Shown: piece by piece, positions 47,098-62,400 of the stretch
Numbering within the stretch: the stretch's first letter is position 1
Layout: each line of letters starts with the position of its first letter
Assembly: GCA_025174535.1 (NCBI GenBank)
Contig: JALBUN010000011.1
Location: 558,001 to 622,000, forward strand
Source of the DNA: Cantharellus purpuraceus
Taxonomy: Eukaryota; Basidiomycota; Agaricomycetes; Cantharellales; Hydnaceae
Direction: 5' to 3'
Length of the DNA: 64,000 nucleotides
Made by a program: the position numbers and the translations under genes
Notes under the pieces: model-generated
What the model saw: only the letters and a program-made list of their open reading frames with translations
What the model was told of the DNA's origin: nothing
Database searches by the model: none

Positions 47098-48871
47098 TTT
47101 GTCAAAGGATACCGTTTGCTTTGGCTAGCTAAGACGCAGTTGAACTGCATGGCATGGGGCCTTGTATTTAGTCTGAAGGGATCATCCAGGAGGGGGTTTG
47201 ACGGCTCCCACATTTCTTTTTCTTCGAGGATATACGCTAGCGCAGCGCAGTATTCTGGGCCTACTCTTGTGCACAACTCATAAGTGCCTCGAATATAGCT
47301 TATGGCAGTGACGCACTGGGATTGTGACTCGAATATCCCCTGGGTGCTTCGGCGCCAACGTAGGCGTGCTGAGCGTGAGCTTCAGAGCACCAATCTAACA
47401 ACGTCGGGAGTCGACGGGATACGACGATAGTGAGGTCACGTGATTCATGGGCGTCGCGCTCTGCTCCCGCCTTGACCCCTCTTGGCTCTATGCATACCCA
47501 ATTTCCTCCATCTTTACGACCTCGAACGAACCAGCGTATCATGCGCTTATCGCCGCCAACGACAGATCAAGAAACTTGAGCGTTGAACGCGCAAACACGG
47601 TGTACCAACTTGCCACAAGAACTGGGATGGTTCCCGCTTGTATTCAATCCTACTGCTGTGGATGATATCTGCAGTGCGGCGCAAGTCTGGCACCTTCTTG
47701 TGCAGCCTCTATGAATCAGGATTATGACGAGTTGGCTTCAGCTAAGCCGATGACCAGTCACGTTTGTATTCATAATGCCTGTATTGCAACCAGCACTGCC
47801 CTCATGTAGCACAGGCAACACCAGCTTCTTGGCGCAGAACTCTGCTGCGTTTGCTTGCAGAGCTTATTTCTTGGCGAACCTCTGAAACGAGCATCCAAGA
47901 AGCCAACCAGGTCATCAACGTCATCATCGCGCGCCGGCTTCCAAATGCAGGTTCGGTGGTCGCTGTAATGCGACCTGGATCAGCACGTTGAATACATCAG
48001 AGCAAGAGCCTCCCGGTGCCCGTCGCATGATGGCTGCCTCCGAAACCCCCGAATGGCAATAAAGAGAAGATCAGAGAGCACCACCATCAGCCACCGCCGG
48101 GATGCACAGACGGGATTCGGCTTGTGCGTAGCAGCTGGGTGCCGCGATCCGTGGGCTGCAGAGCCTGTGTGTGCGGATCGTGAAGGGTACCGCATCGCAG
48201 CATGCAGTATTATGGGAGCCTCGGTATGTTGTGGGGAGGGTTTGCTGTGCGGCTTTGACTGATCGCTGATGGGCACATGGTACGGTATAGGCTGAAGCAA
48301 CACCATGCTCGTTTTGAGGATGAGGAATAATGGCTGCCACGAGGCGTCTGTCAGAGCGGACATCAAGGCTGGACAATTATAGGTAGTAAATGTGCGGCCT
48401 TGCTAGCTAGTCTACGTTGTGATTTGAATTGATGATGACAATTTGGGAGTGAATTGTGCGTAGAGAGTGTCATCGATTGTAGGGTAGATAGGGCGTATAG
48501 GGGTACCATATAAGACCTATTGCGGAGTGCGAGAAGCGAGGGCTGGAGTATTGGTTGTACATGAACTGCATGCATCGTCTGCTGCGCAAGCTGGAAGCAA
48601 AGGTAGGCGGTCGGCGGAAGGTCGAGGAGAGCGTCAGAGACGATGTCACCGCCTCGGAGACGACCAGTCCTACCGTTGACGGCGAAGAGGATGACGCCAG
48701 CGTGATTGGCGGTGCGCAGGCAAGTCCCAGCACGCTATTAGGGCCTCTGCAATTTACAGCTTTCACACGCCGGCTCTTCTGCTACAGCCACCCTTACAGC
48801 CCTCTACCTCATCTTACCTCGACCATCTCTCCCACACTTCTCGTTCGACAGTCTCAAAGACCCCTGCAGGC
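47098..48871. other. Intergenic between FOL1 and the CaM kinase, no gene seen
   Basis: Two divergent genes flank this stretch. Frames at 47447-47665, 47980-48366 and 48555-48800 have no recognisable motif and no clear splice partners. I looked for dihydroneopterin aldolase motifs here on the minus strand and saw none. Confidence 0.45.
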
Positions 48872-50872
<2,001 letters not shown>

Positions 50873-51483
50873 GGGACACGCCCCCCGACGCACTGCGGTG
50901 CCGTTTTTTTTTTGTTTCTAGAGCACGTTGACGTTGTGTATCCCGGTTCGATGAGTCTTAAGGATCTCTCTTTCCTCTTGCTTGGTTTTTGCTCCCGTTT
51001 CCCTGTTAAAGTGTCCTTTTCACCCCGCTACGCTACCGTATCCTATCAATCACATCCATCCTTTCCCGGGTTTAATCGTGTTTGTCACCTAGCATGAAGT
51101 ACATTATTATTCCCGCCTATACTCTTTTGCGTAGGCGTGCGTGCGTGGACGAAAAGAAAAGTAAAACGGAGCCTTTCTGTGATTTAGGTGTTACAGAGAG
51201 AGAGTGGGAGAGGAATTACAATTGTCAGGTTGTCCTACTCAAGAGCGATGGGAGCGATGCTGATGCAAAAATGCTCGTGTCCGAAACGAAAAACGTATGA
51301 GTTGCGATGCAAATTCGGCAGGACGCAGGATTGCAGAATGAATGCTAGGAAAAAAAAAAGAAAAAGAAAAAGGGTAAAAAGAAAATCGAACAAGAAAAGT
51401 ATGAAATACAATGACTCAACCAGCGACGACATGCAAACGCTGCCCAAACCAACTTCCAACTCCAACCATCTCTAGCTCTCTCT

Positions 51484-54105
51484 CTAACTCACGCGCGACA
51501 ATGGACTCGGGACAGATATCGAAACCGCCTTGGACGACGCAATCGTCGTCATCCTCCCCCCGCCCTCGCGGACCAGCGCCTTTGTGCTGCGCGACGGCAC
51601 CGCTGGCGGTTTTCGCCGCTTGGAAGGCGGCGCAGGCGCAGGCCGATATCGAGGCTGCTGCTGCTGCTGTGCGGACGGCCGTGTCAATGGGGCCTCCACG
51701 TCCTGCCCGGGCTCAGGCTCGTCATACAGCTGCAGCGGCGGTGCCACGGGGTCGTTGAATATCGGCGTGGCGGGCGCAGTAAGCGTTGGCGTCGCCGCCT
51801 CATGCAGATCTCCCGCACGCACCGACGTGTGCACGACACCCGTAGAACGCGGCGGATCCGCAGAGTGTCGCTTCATATCCACCCTCCGCGACGCGTCCGA
51901 ATTAGAATGCAGCCTGCCCCTGGAGGAGGACGCGGTTGGCAAACTGGCCGTGGGCGACGCCGGCGGATGTGGATGCGCTGGCGCAGGTGCGGCACCGGCT
52001 ACGGAGAGAAGGCTTAATGAACTTTCGTTACTCTCCCGCCGAAGGCTCAGGATAACCGGTGTTGGCTTGGACTTGGACTTCTTTAGCGTAGTATCATCGT
52101 GGTGACCCGACCTTCCTGAACTATCTTTAGGTGAATTCGCTGTGATGACATCCATGCTCCTTGAATACTTCATATAGCGCTCATCCTTTAGCGGGTGTAG
52201 CGCAGAAACGGGGTTCAAGAACCCGCTGAATGACTGAAAGTTTGCTGGCACATCGGTAGAACATGCACCAGTAGACATGGAAGAAACCGAGCCGCTTGGA
52301 GATGATGCGGATGTTTTGTTCGCCTCGCGTTCCTTCTTCATAGCTACTGCCCAAGATGCGGCAAGACAGCGCTCCACAAGTCGCTTCGTCGTTGGATTGA
52401 TTTCACGGATCTCAGCGTGAGCGATGAGTGATTCGAGCGTGCGAAGGATCTGTTGCCGCTTGTACGGAACGGAACGGAGCTGCGTGTGCGTCAGGAGGGG
52501 ATGCAATACCCGGAGATATGTATGTCGGAGCTAGGAGACTATAAGAGTACACCATCATTGAGATATGAAGACACTTACTGATTCAGAGTCTTCATCAAGG
52601 TCGACCAATTCCCGGATGAATACATCCACCAGAACATGAAGATCGTTTGTGTAGAAATATTCCCGCGTTCCCTCAGTAGTAAAGAGGAGGTAAAGTATCT
52701 TCAACACGAGGAGCTGCATGCACCGGTCTTCCGCGGAGTGATCTACGTGCCAAAATCAGGGCAGAGGCTCAAACCTATTGAAAGCCACGTACCAGCGCGG
52801 TTGAGCATGAAAATAAGGTTCTCTCCAAACGTCTTGCTGGAACCCAAACGGCGCATCAAGATCTGGATCACTCTATTATCAGCTTTAGGTTTGTCCTTTT
52901 TCAAATCATCCTTGTTCAGATTGAGTGCAGAAACCATGAATTGTTCATTCAGTGCCACCTGTGCGCTGTATTAGCAGAATGATGAGGCGAATACAGCTAT
53001 TCTCACAATCAGCTTGACGAGACAATAATTTAATGTCTCATCCTGCATATCCCGCGTGACTTCCACCAGTTCGAAAAGACGGTCGATAAAGGTATCATTG
53101 AATATATTCAGTCTTGCAAGGTCAAACTTTTGCACCCGACAAACTTCGTAGAGTATCCTCACGGCAAGCTGTCTTAACCGTGCTTCGATTGGAACACCAA
53201 TACCTCCTCGCCACGCGTTTGATGAGCCCGAGGTGTACGTATCACATTCCACATCCACGAGGACGATGTGATCCATAAGCAACGGGATCAATTCGGACCA
53301 CTTCTTGGATGAACGGAAAAACGAGGCGTGGCGTCGACCATATAGGAGAAGAACATTGTGCAGGATGAGCTGAGCGTGAGGGTCTGTGTTTGAAAGCGCA
53401 TCTGCAATCACAAGAGAAGAAAGCCGTTCTGAATGAAAGTTAAAGATCTCAGAATCAAGAAGTAGCGAGCAGGCGTGCTCAAGCTGAACCGGCGTCTGGA
53501 GATATTGTTCTACAAATAATATGAATGACGAGAGTTGAAGCGGGTCTATAGCAACATACCATGATATGTAGAACAAAAGGATATGAAGTTTTGAAGTGTG
53601 GCATCGAGGCGAGTGAGTGTGCTGGAAGCTGAGACCTGGAGTATGTCTTCCAATTCTATAAAGGGGTCGGCTGCAGGTCGCGAGGAATTGGACAAGGTCG
53701 TACTCACCTGACCAGAACTGACGAGCGTCCTCAATGTGATAAACGATTCCCAAGTCCATGTCGTGTGGTAGCACGTTGAGACAGTGACCACACTGCCCGT
53801 GCCAAGCGCAACCAACAATCTCTAGAATTACCCGGGACCCAGTCTCGAGAAGAAATGGAAGCTCTACCTAGAAACAAGTGAGTATGTCGATTGGAAAACG
53901 ACCACGAGACCTCACACTTACAATGAGCGCGGGAAAGAACAGCAGCTCCTTTCAAACTCCGGAAAGGTGCTACAGTGCTAATTACGTGATCCAAGCATGT
54001 GAAGAGCTTACCGACCTGCTGGTTGGCTAGTGGATATGGACCACACTGCCGGGACATTGCTCTTTGACGACGCCATCCACTCGCATTCTTTCCTGTTATA
54101 CTCAT
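51484..54105 (-). CDS. LDB17: Ldb17/SPIN90-like actin assembly regulator
   Basis: Nine exons (54012-54105, 53911-53969, 53708-53867, 53560-53670, 53007-53509, 52793-52958, 52579-52742, 51484-52530; the ninth may be an unseen 5' exon) give 767 residues as modelled with the eight listed. The helical core contains [36 protein letters not shown] and [12 protein letters not shown], hallmarks of the SPIN90/Ldb17 leucine-rich domain that activates or regulates Arp2/3 at endocytic actin patches. The C-terminal 300 residues are Ser/Pro-rich and end with SH3-ligand-like proline motifs ([16 protein letters not shown]). Two introns are very short (37 and 42-43 nt), and one uses a GTCTCG donor. The two most 5' exons are less certain. 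A TATATA element lies near 54225. Confidence 0.88.
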
Positions 54106-57100
54106 GATTGCTGCGGCGAAGCACAGCCTGTCACTGGATCGGAAGCGTAGCGCAGAGCACAGCAAAGTGGATGCCGTATTTTGCTAAGAGACCGCTCTCA
54201 TTGACAAAACAGTTTCGCTGTATATATCAACAAATGGGTTTAATCTCGATGTAGGCACACGACTGTCTGGAATGTATTGATACGGTGTACAGGGTGTGGC
54301 ATTTTAAAGCCCTAGATCTATCGGTCGGAAATCGTGGGGAGAGAGGGTGAGATCTTGAGAGCTAGCAGCAGGCTAACTTGCCGTGATAGGTAGTGATTTA
54401 TAATAGTAGTAGAAATAGGTTTGTATGGACTAATACATATAAGATTAGACGGTAAACGAGAAAGGGTCGGCTCAATGTACATATATAGATCTAAATTTGA
54501 AGTCACAGCATTATATACCTTGTCAGTACGGGTTCCAACGAGAATCAGCAACTCGTCAAATACGCTCATCTCTTAGATGTGAGCCAGTGTACAGGTCAAC
54601 CGAATTTCCAAGTAGCACGAGGGCTGTGACAAATTTGTCGAGTCTGCATTGCAGAAACAATGACCGGCAAGAAAGTGCTGTATCTCAAAGTTAACCGTCC
54701 AGGTCAGGAATTCCATGTCCCTGGACATGCTGTGAAGGAGGTCCTGTGCGAGGTGCAAGGGTGAAAATATGCCGTTGTCCCAGCTGTGTTGTCTCTGTAG
54801 ATTGCATGGCAGTGCGGTTTACTGATGGGTTTGTAGACAATATCTCTCTACGCATAAGTTTACCAATTGCCTCGCTTCACGCAAACATATCTTGTTCGTA
54901 TAAGGGAAAAGCCCAGATGATCAAATGCATGCGTGAAGTCTGTTGGCAGAGGTTCTCTCCTACCAAGGTCCCAAGTCCCCCAAAAGAGTACACATTCATG
55001 GTGGTATATACCACCATAAGGCCGCCAATAGTAGAACTTGGTCAAACATGTCCTGATAAAATGGAGCCTGGGAGGCGGCGAGGCACGACCGATAGCAAAG
55101 GACCAGGAAGTCAGATTGCTTTGATGTCTGCTTGAAACCAGCGGGCGATGTTCACTAGGCTAAAGAAAAGACAAAACTCAGGCACAGAGCCACAAACAAA
55201 CCGGAAAGGTTGCTTGACGATATTGCAGATACGAGAAGCCTGAGCATCGCGAGTGGCGGTGCATCCTTAAAGATATAGTGTTAAGCGGAGGATAACTTGG
55301 AGGAGTGAACGCACTAAGTGTTTGCTCTATAATTATGGACATTGCCCTCATAAAGGCACACTTTAGTCTTGTGAAGAGGAGAGAAATATATTGTCATTTT
55401 GTGAGACAGCAGTTGATATACGACAAAATAGAAGGCCTCTGGATCACCCGTGCCAATGGATAGGCGCTAGAATGATTTGCCAACCCCGAGTGCTCTTTTG
55501 CAATGTAGCCTCTATAGAATCAGGCCCAGGGTTAAGCGTTGAAGCGTCCATCATATCTCATGTCTGAACCGCCCAGCCTCGGTATCTGTTGGAGTATCGA
55601 GGCCGACGAACACGGAAGCATAGTTGAGGTACCACACAGTTCAACAGGCGCAAATACATAGGCATAGCGGTCGAGTACGGCGATACTCATTTTATTTTGC
55701 CCACCTGACTTGATAGTATATAAGTTCAATATCGTTCTATCGGACACTTCAGTTGATTGCTCCCCGCACAACTGAAGTGTACGTTCCATTTCATTCTCAT
55801 ATGTCTAACTACATTAACCGTGAGCTCTGTAGTTATATATCTAGGTAGCTACTGAATCTACAGTTGATTGCTCCCCGCACAACTGAAGTTTATATATCTA
55901 GTCCCTCTTCACATCCATATCTTCCAGTATCATCTTTGCACATGCTGCTACTTGCAAGCGGCAGTTGGTTTGACCAAAGTCCGAGTCTCGTTTTAATTTT
56001 CAAACCCCGTCAAATTTCTTCCCACATTCCTGTTTGGTCCACAATCTACCCTATGAAAGCCTTGCGTATTTAAAGGTTCCAGGTAAGTTTACTGAGATCT
56101 GTCATATGAATATCGTCGCACATGGTATGGCTTGTTGAACAACCTGTGCAGTGTGATTGATTTTCCGAAGCGGCTCTGTCAAACACTAGTATATCCCTTA
56201 CGGATGCGTGGATTCAGTATATATTGAACGCACTATTGGCATTTTTGATTAATCATCTGTCTTGAGAGTACTCCATCAGCGAGCGATGCCAGCTGACTGT
56301 ATTTCGTGCTTTTCTCACTTACATGCAATATCCTTGTTGACGTCGCTTCTGCATTTCACTTGCCATAATATTGCCCCATTTCACTCTCATTTTAATGGCC
56401 CATGATGGTCTTTGGTGTATAGCATATAGACATATATGACAGCTAAACTAATTGTAACAGGTACACCTGGACAACGCTCTATGTTTACCATATTGCCCAG
56501 TGCGACTGGAAAGCACACTCAAGCTTTTCCTTTTTCCGCAAACGACGCTCTCCAGTGTACTTCATTTTGGTTGAGGTTGATGGCTCACAAGTGTCTCCGC
56601 TTTTGCCTACTATCAGCAACGGGTACTGCCTAAATGACTCAAGACGCTTCTAAACCCATATCGGGGTTATTGGTCAACAATACGGTTCAGTATAGAGATT
56701 AAAGCATCTACTGAACCACGTGGAGCCTGTGTTTCGTTAGGGTCTTCCGATCGGTCTCCTGAAGACAGATCTAGTGGGCACTGTCGCTTAAACCTACGAT
56801 TCTTAATTAGATCCAACCACGTCGATGTAGGTCAGGAACTAAGCACTGAGGTCGGCAGTCTTCACTCCATAGTCTGTCTTTTACTCACGCGCACTTCATT
56901 CTCAAATAGTGACTCGGGCTGAGCATCCTTGGCTGTTCTATGTCGCTTATATCCTTGACTCTGTTTCATTCTTATCATCTACTGTGTGACTTGCGCCCCT
57001 ACGCTTGACTTCTGACGCCAACGTGAACCATACCTATGGCATTTTTGTCTTGCTTTAGTGATCTGTGATTGTTTCGAAGGGGCCTTCATTTCAACTTTGC

Positions 57101-58984
57101 ATTAATTTCCTGCCCACACTGATCGTTCTCACCTTTCTTTCGGCGCCCGATATCGATCCTTTGCACAGATCTGGGGCTGTGCCTCGCGATTTCCACGAAG
57201 CACAGATTGACCATGAAGACATTTTCCGTCTTCTCGAAACTTCTGGACTATCCGAGTCGTTAGAGGAGCCTTCTCGTCAACTTTGCTTATCTCTCCGCTG
57301 ACGTGGACACTCACCCGGGACTTAGCTGCTACGTGCCATACTTGCGATCTGCGACTGACAGTGCATACACTTCATTGAGTTCTATGCCCTGGCATTCACG
57401 ATCAAATTTCTCACGTTTCAAATTCACGTCGAATATCAACAACTGGAATAGGCTAGGTATCGATTCCCCTCTTACGCGACCCCGCCTACATTTGGAGTGA
57501 AGAAATGAGCATCTTCGGACGGCTAGAGTCAAAGGGCGAACTAATTTCAAATAATACCTTGGCGGGCATGAAGACACACGGTGCATTCTCTTGGGCACGC
57601 ATATCGAGGTCGTCGATCGTCGGTCCGCACAACTGTATGATGCCTTGTCACCCCAACCACAAGCCCCTGGAGGCAAGTTGAAGCTCAAGGATTAATTGCG
57701 GCGCTGGTTGACATCATTGGGGCCGGTGCCGACGCCTTTGCCACCTTGACTTCTCATGACGATGGCTTCACATGATGTGATAGGAAAAGCAAACGTCGTC
57801 TGAACGGGTAGAGCCATTTACCCGCCGATGGACTTGCCGTTATTCCATGTCTCGTCTGTCCCTATCCCGTATAACTGAATACTTGACTCCTGCCTGGTTT
57901 ATATAATGCCATTATCTTCTGCATGATGCATGCACCCTGTTCCTTATAGAGAAATGAAGCAGCGAAGCCTGGAGGTTAAACCTATTTTACGTATATAGCA
58001 CTCGGCTTGCGACGCAAAGTCCGCCTCACGCCCGCCTCGCCGGCGCCTACGCTTAAAAACTGAAATGCCGACACCCTTTCCCCTCTTGCTCTTGACTACC
58101 ACTGTAGTCTTGTCTTTGCCCGTAGGCCTTGACTGTCCTTGACGAGCAGCAGCAATTCCCGTCGATTTGTTCCACATTTTGACCAGTGAATGTGGCCCCA
58201 GACAGGATTATTGGATAGCAGTCGACAAGAGCGAGCTCGTCTCCATACTGTGTAGCTCTGCAGTATGTTTGTGTCCTCTTCATCATCGCGGGCGTTGTCT
58301 CACCGTCCTCCAGATATCTTCCTTACTTACATATACCTACCTGCGTAGGTCTGTCCTTGCGCATCTCCTCGTTGTCAAGTCTGACCTTTTCAACCTAGTC
58401 GAACATGCTTTTGCGTCTCGTCCCACCAGCCCCGTTACCTACTATTCTCTTCACTCTTGTTTTTCCTACCCTTCCACAGTCCCTACCTGTTCTTACCGCA
58501 TGGGAACATCATCTTCAGCTTCTGGTTCAATACCAGCTGGCAGAACCTCCTTCTCTCCACGCGCTAGATAAGTCGGTCGCCTGGACGGCCTTGCTTGATA
58601 CGGTGACATTTGATCTGGTGTGTCATAGTCCCTACTTCGTTTGGTGCAATTTTTGTTTTCCTTTTGGTTGCCGTTCGTTCTTGATTGGTTCATATTTTCC
58701 TTACATTTCTGTTGGCGTCTCTCTTGCACCTCATCAGTCTCAGGGGCTGTGAGCGACGTGGGGCCGGTGCCCTCGTTCCTGTCAGGGCTCGAGAGCTTGA
58801 ACCACCAAGGCAGAGTTCATTACCGGATGCAAGGGGACAAGTGCCGCTTGCTTACGTAGTGATTGACGCATGGGCGTCTGTTTTGAGTGCTCACACCCAG
58901 TCTCAGCAATACTCTTTTTCCAAGACATACAAATCGCAGAGATAGAAATGCTTACTCCTGGCGTTTTCCTTTTTTACCCCGCAG
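54106..58984. other. Gene-poor stretch
   Basis: No gene could be supported over almost 5 kb. Near the right end, coding-like pieces may be 5' exons of the gene at 58985: one near 58478-58619 (VLTAWEHHLQLLVQYQLAEP, DKSVAWTALLDTVTFDL, then GTGTGT) and one near 58742-58858. I could not join them in phase. A small repeat with hairpin lies at 55744-55889. Confidence 0.45.
55744..55889. repeat. Duplicated 29-bp hairpin sequence
   Basis: CAGTTGATTGCTCCCCGCAC followed by AACTGAAGT is found at 55750-55778 and exactly again at 55861-55889. In the first copy the arms extend to a perfect 12-bp inverted repeat (ACACTTCAGTTG, 55744-55755, with 55769-55780). TATATATCTAG flanks both sides of the second copy. 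Confidence 0.85.
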
Positions 58985-60910
58985 GTCAGCCTCACTGTAT
59001 CATGTGTATTCGTCGATGGAGTCCAGGAAGAGTGGCCGCTCACGAATCACTGTGTCGACCTCCTAGAGAGTGTCATTCGAGATGTCAACCGCAGTGCATC
59101 AGAGGCGGAGGCCGAGCATGAGCTGGAACGTCGCAAGACCGATGGTGTCTCTGGTTCTGGGAGCACCTCATCCTCAAGCTTGAACGCGTCTTTATCTTGT
59201 GCAGCACCTGTGTCTGAGCAATCTATCCCGATCGTGTCCTCAAAGGCTCAAAAGCCGAAGAAGCGGCGCAGTATTCTTGCGTCTCTCATGGCGTAAGTTT
59301 CCTCTTTGCCTCACCTGTAGCTCGCTATAAACCACACACTCTTTAGGTCCTTTGTACCATCGACTTCATTTTCAGGGTTAGTCTCACCATCCCGGGTGCC
59401 CACGCCCCCCCCACCGCCTCCTATAGTCATAGAGGACCTAGAGCCACTCATAACTAATGGCATCCCCGCTTCCCGCTTCCTTCGTCGTCGTGCGCGATCG
59501 ACACTCGTTGATGCCTATCGTCGCTTCGTTGTCAGAGAACTTGGCGCGCGCTTCCAAACTGGGGAGCCAGCGCTTTACAAGACAAATGAAGGCGATATGA
59601 AATTACAGCACACCGACGTTGGTGTTTGCCAGTCTCCGCGCTATGCCCTCTGGGCTACGCGTAGCACGATGCGTCGTGTGGCTGATGAGATGGCGAGAGT
59701 CATCGACTATGCGTTGTATACGAACCTGGTGCGAGGACGTCATTGTGGTGGCAATCTGGCGGACGGGCGAAATTCGGGCACCAAAGAGGATGAACCTAAC
59801 AAGGATGACGACAAGGATGCAGATGACTCTGGTTCGGCGAGCAGCATGACAGATGGTTCGAGCGTGCACACCCCGCTGGACTTCCACGACGCCCCAATTC
59901 CATATAGTCAATCGTCTTCGTTACAGTCCAAGCATCACATATTGTCATCACACACACCCACCGTGATGACTCCGCAAGCCTATCACGCCTATGTCTCGCT
60001 CAAGGAGATGCATCACCGTCTTCATGGTCTTGCATGTCAACTGTCCGCAGAAGCTTCTGCGCAAGAGCAGGCAGCTGCTGCGGAAGCGGGTGGAGCGGAA
60101 GTGAGAAGTAGGAGGAGAGCGTGGAGTTCGCGCCAATACCTGGTGGGATCCGGAAATCTTCGCTTGGGTGGTGAGAGTGGAACGCGCGGAGTTTTGGGAG
60201 GGGCAAGCATGGCGTTTGTGGGCTTAGCTGTGCCAGTGCGCTCGAGTCCGCTGTGCAGGGGATGGAGCGCTGAAGAGCTAGAGGCTGACGAGTCGAAGGT
60301 TGTGGACACTGCACGGCGCGTGAGATGGCAGAAGGAGGTGGAGCATGGGAGAGAGATGATGAGAAGAGCCAGGAGCCTGAGTGGAGAGCTGAGGCAGCGC
60401 GGGCGCTGTTACTTCGGAACGTCAAGAAATGGTTGTGAAGTGGAGGACGTGCACGGTATACGTCGATCTGCTCTGGATATGAACGCAGGAGAAGAGGGCC
60501 CATTCGGATTGGTATACTCTACGGGTCCCCGCTACTCCGAGACTAGACACGACGTCATCAATGAAGAAGAAGAAGAGGATGACGAGGACGAGGACGAAGA
60601 CGAGGACAAGGACAACGCCAAGGACGTGGACGAGGATGGAGACCATACTTTGTACGAAAAGCGGAGTCAGGAGGAATTCATTCTGCAAGCCCCTCAAGGG
60701 TCTTCGGCGTTATTACGAGCATGGTCGCAAACACAATTGAAGACGCCACAGCCTACTATGAACAAGGCGACAGTGCCCAAGGATTCGCGGCCCGGTAGAT
60801 CCATGCCTATCACATTGATGACGCCCAAACTGCTGCCCACCGCGGCAGTTGCTATTGAGGGATTTCCTACGGTATCTGAACCTGATCCCGTGTGTGTCGT
60901 GAATATCTGA
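58985..60910 (+). CDS. Uncharacterised Arg-rich protein with acidic tail (5' end unresolved)
   Basis: Exon 58985-59292 (VSLTVSCVFVDGVQEEWPL, LESVIRDVNRSASEAEAE, KPKKRRSILASLMA) ends at GTAAGT. A 54-nt intron leads to exon 59347-60910, which stays open for 521 codons. The second exon has a polyproline stretch, IEDLEPLITNGIPASRFLRR, an ordered segment (VDAYRRFVVRELGARF, YALWATRSTMRRVADEMARV), a helical stretch after AYHAYVSLKEMHHRLHG, and a run of about 25 Asp/Glu near 60560-60650. At least 623 residues are coded. I do not recognise the family. The first in-frame ATG upstream is not evident, so one or more exons are missing. Confidence 0.75.
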
Positions 60911-61722
60911 TCACATTGGATCTCCTGCATAACCCGTCAAATCCACCACGTCATTCTATAGCCGAGCATCATCTCAACGTTATTCATCAACCGCATTTAT
61001 CTCTGTAAATCAACGACCTCAACCGCCATTGTCATTTTATTCATCCGCACGCCTCGCTACGTTTTTAATGCTATCGAATTCATGCACACACTCATACTTT
61101 TCACGCTTTACGATCATGGCCGAGGCCTAGGCGCATTTTCAGCCGAATCAAAATCTTACGCTTGCAGCAAGCACCTTCTACGCTATCCCACGCAATCTAT
61201 CCCATATCTCCTCATCGATCCTCCTCCGCTATCGTTTCTGCTCACACTCGTCATCATCCACGCATCTTTCACTCGACCTTATTATCATACTTCTATACTT
61301 TGTTTGTCGCCGGTGCCATCTGAGTCTCATCTCTTTTTCTTTGGTTCCGGCTGAGCACGCTTCAATTTCTTTTGTGCCCAAACGCACCTCTTTGCTGATA
61401 CATTCGACTGGACTTTCTCAACATTTGTGTAGTATACATTCAGATCACTCAAAGTCCAAATAATTGACTAAAGGTTTTGCAGTCATTCGGTAATGCAGTA
61501 GTCATATCAGCGTGTCTCGAAATTTGAGCCTGTCTGTGGGAGTGTTTCATGGATAAGCACAGTGGAGATATTGTCCAGCTTTTTCGAGCCTTTGCCAGCA
61601 CTAACCGGACGACGGATTATTTTTTTCAAGTCGCATATCTACAAGAGGATCCAGCTGACATACATGCGTCATGAATGTTAGTCGTAGCTATATATTGAAC
61701 CGGTAAAAGAAGAAATCTGCTG
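60911..61722. other. Intergenic, no gene seen
   Basis: This is the 3' flank of the preceding gene, pyrimidine-rich, with no motif-bearing frame. Confidence 0.45.
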
Positions 61723-62400
61723 ATGGTGCACATTGGGGGCGTCGCTCGAATACGCGCTAGGGCCAGACGCACCGTGGTTGAGGCCTCCCAACCCGGTCAG
61801 GTCCCACTCTGGGAACGCAATTTGGGACACAACCCAACAACAAAACAGCGACTCTATCACGACGGGGGTGGAACGTCGAACCTCGCCATCAAACCACCCG
61901 CCAAGACAAGAGCTGCTGGGTTGCTGGGTGAGGCACCAGTAGCTGTTCCCCACAGAGAACAGTCTCTATCAACACTCACTTCCCTTCCTGAATCTGACGG
62001 GGATGAAGTGTCGAAATCCACCATTGAGCCATCTGCTGAGCATGTCTATCCATTGCCGGATGAAGCACCAGTGACTTCCCCCTTCAGAGAGCAGTCCGGT
62101 TCACCCTCTAGCTCATCAAGACAAGCATCCACTCTGGAGGTTTACCTCGACAACAACCGGCGTTGCATAATTCGAGATAGGGATGGTGTTCCGTGTAGAA
62201 CTCTCCTTTCGAGATTCACATATGCTCATGCCCGACGCATCCTCTACGTTCACATTCCAAGCGAGTTGATAAGGATACAGAGCGATCAGCAGGACTTTGA
62301 AAATGCAGAACTACTCACCAATGAGAGACGAGTAGATCGAGTCGAGAACTTCCAATGGATATGCTCTGCGCTAGATTGTCAATTCGCGACGTTTGACTGA
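61723..62400 (+). CDS. Possible single-exon protein, unknown function
   Basis: An ATG at 61723 opens 225 codons. The first part is basic and Pro/Ser-rich, with two related segments (GEAPVAVPHREQSLS and DEAPVTSPFREQSGS). The last 80 residues look ordered and contain spaced Cys and His (RRCIIRDRDGVPCRTLL, YAHARRILYVHI, ICSALDCQF). This could be a small unusual zinc-binding fold or the remains of a larger gene. No intron or promoter signal supports it. The downstream stretch 62401-63486 shows nothing recognisable. Confidence 0.35.
   Translation: MVHIGGVARIRARARRTVVEASQPGQVPLWERNLGHNPTTKQRLYHDGGGTSNLAIKPPAKTRAAGLLGEAPVAVPHREQSLSTLTSLPESDGDEVSKSTIEPSAEHVYPLPDEAPVTSPFREQSGSPSSSSRQASTLEVYLDNNRRCIIRDRDGVPCRTLLSRFTYAHARRILYVHIPSELIRIQSDQQDFENAELLTNERRVDRVENFQWICSALDCQFATFD

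Noticed and set aside
54012..54165. Start of the Ldb17-like protein at 54165
   Set aside because: That codon is TTG; the first ATG in frame is at 54105.
57065..57301. Possible small gene with an acidic C-terminus
   Set aside because: Short frame, no splice partners, no motif, and GC content like the surrounding non-coding DNA.
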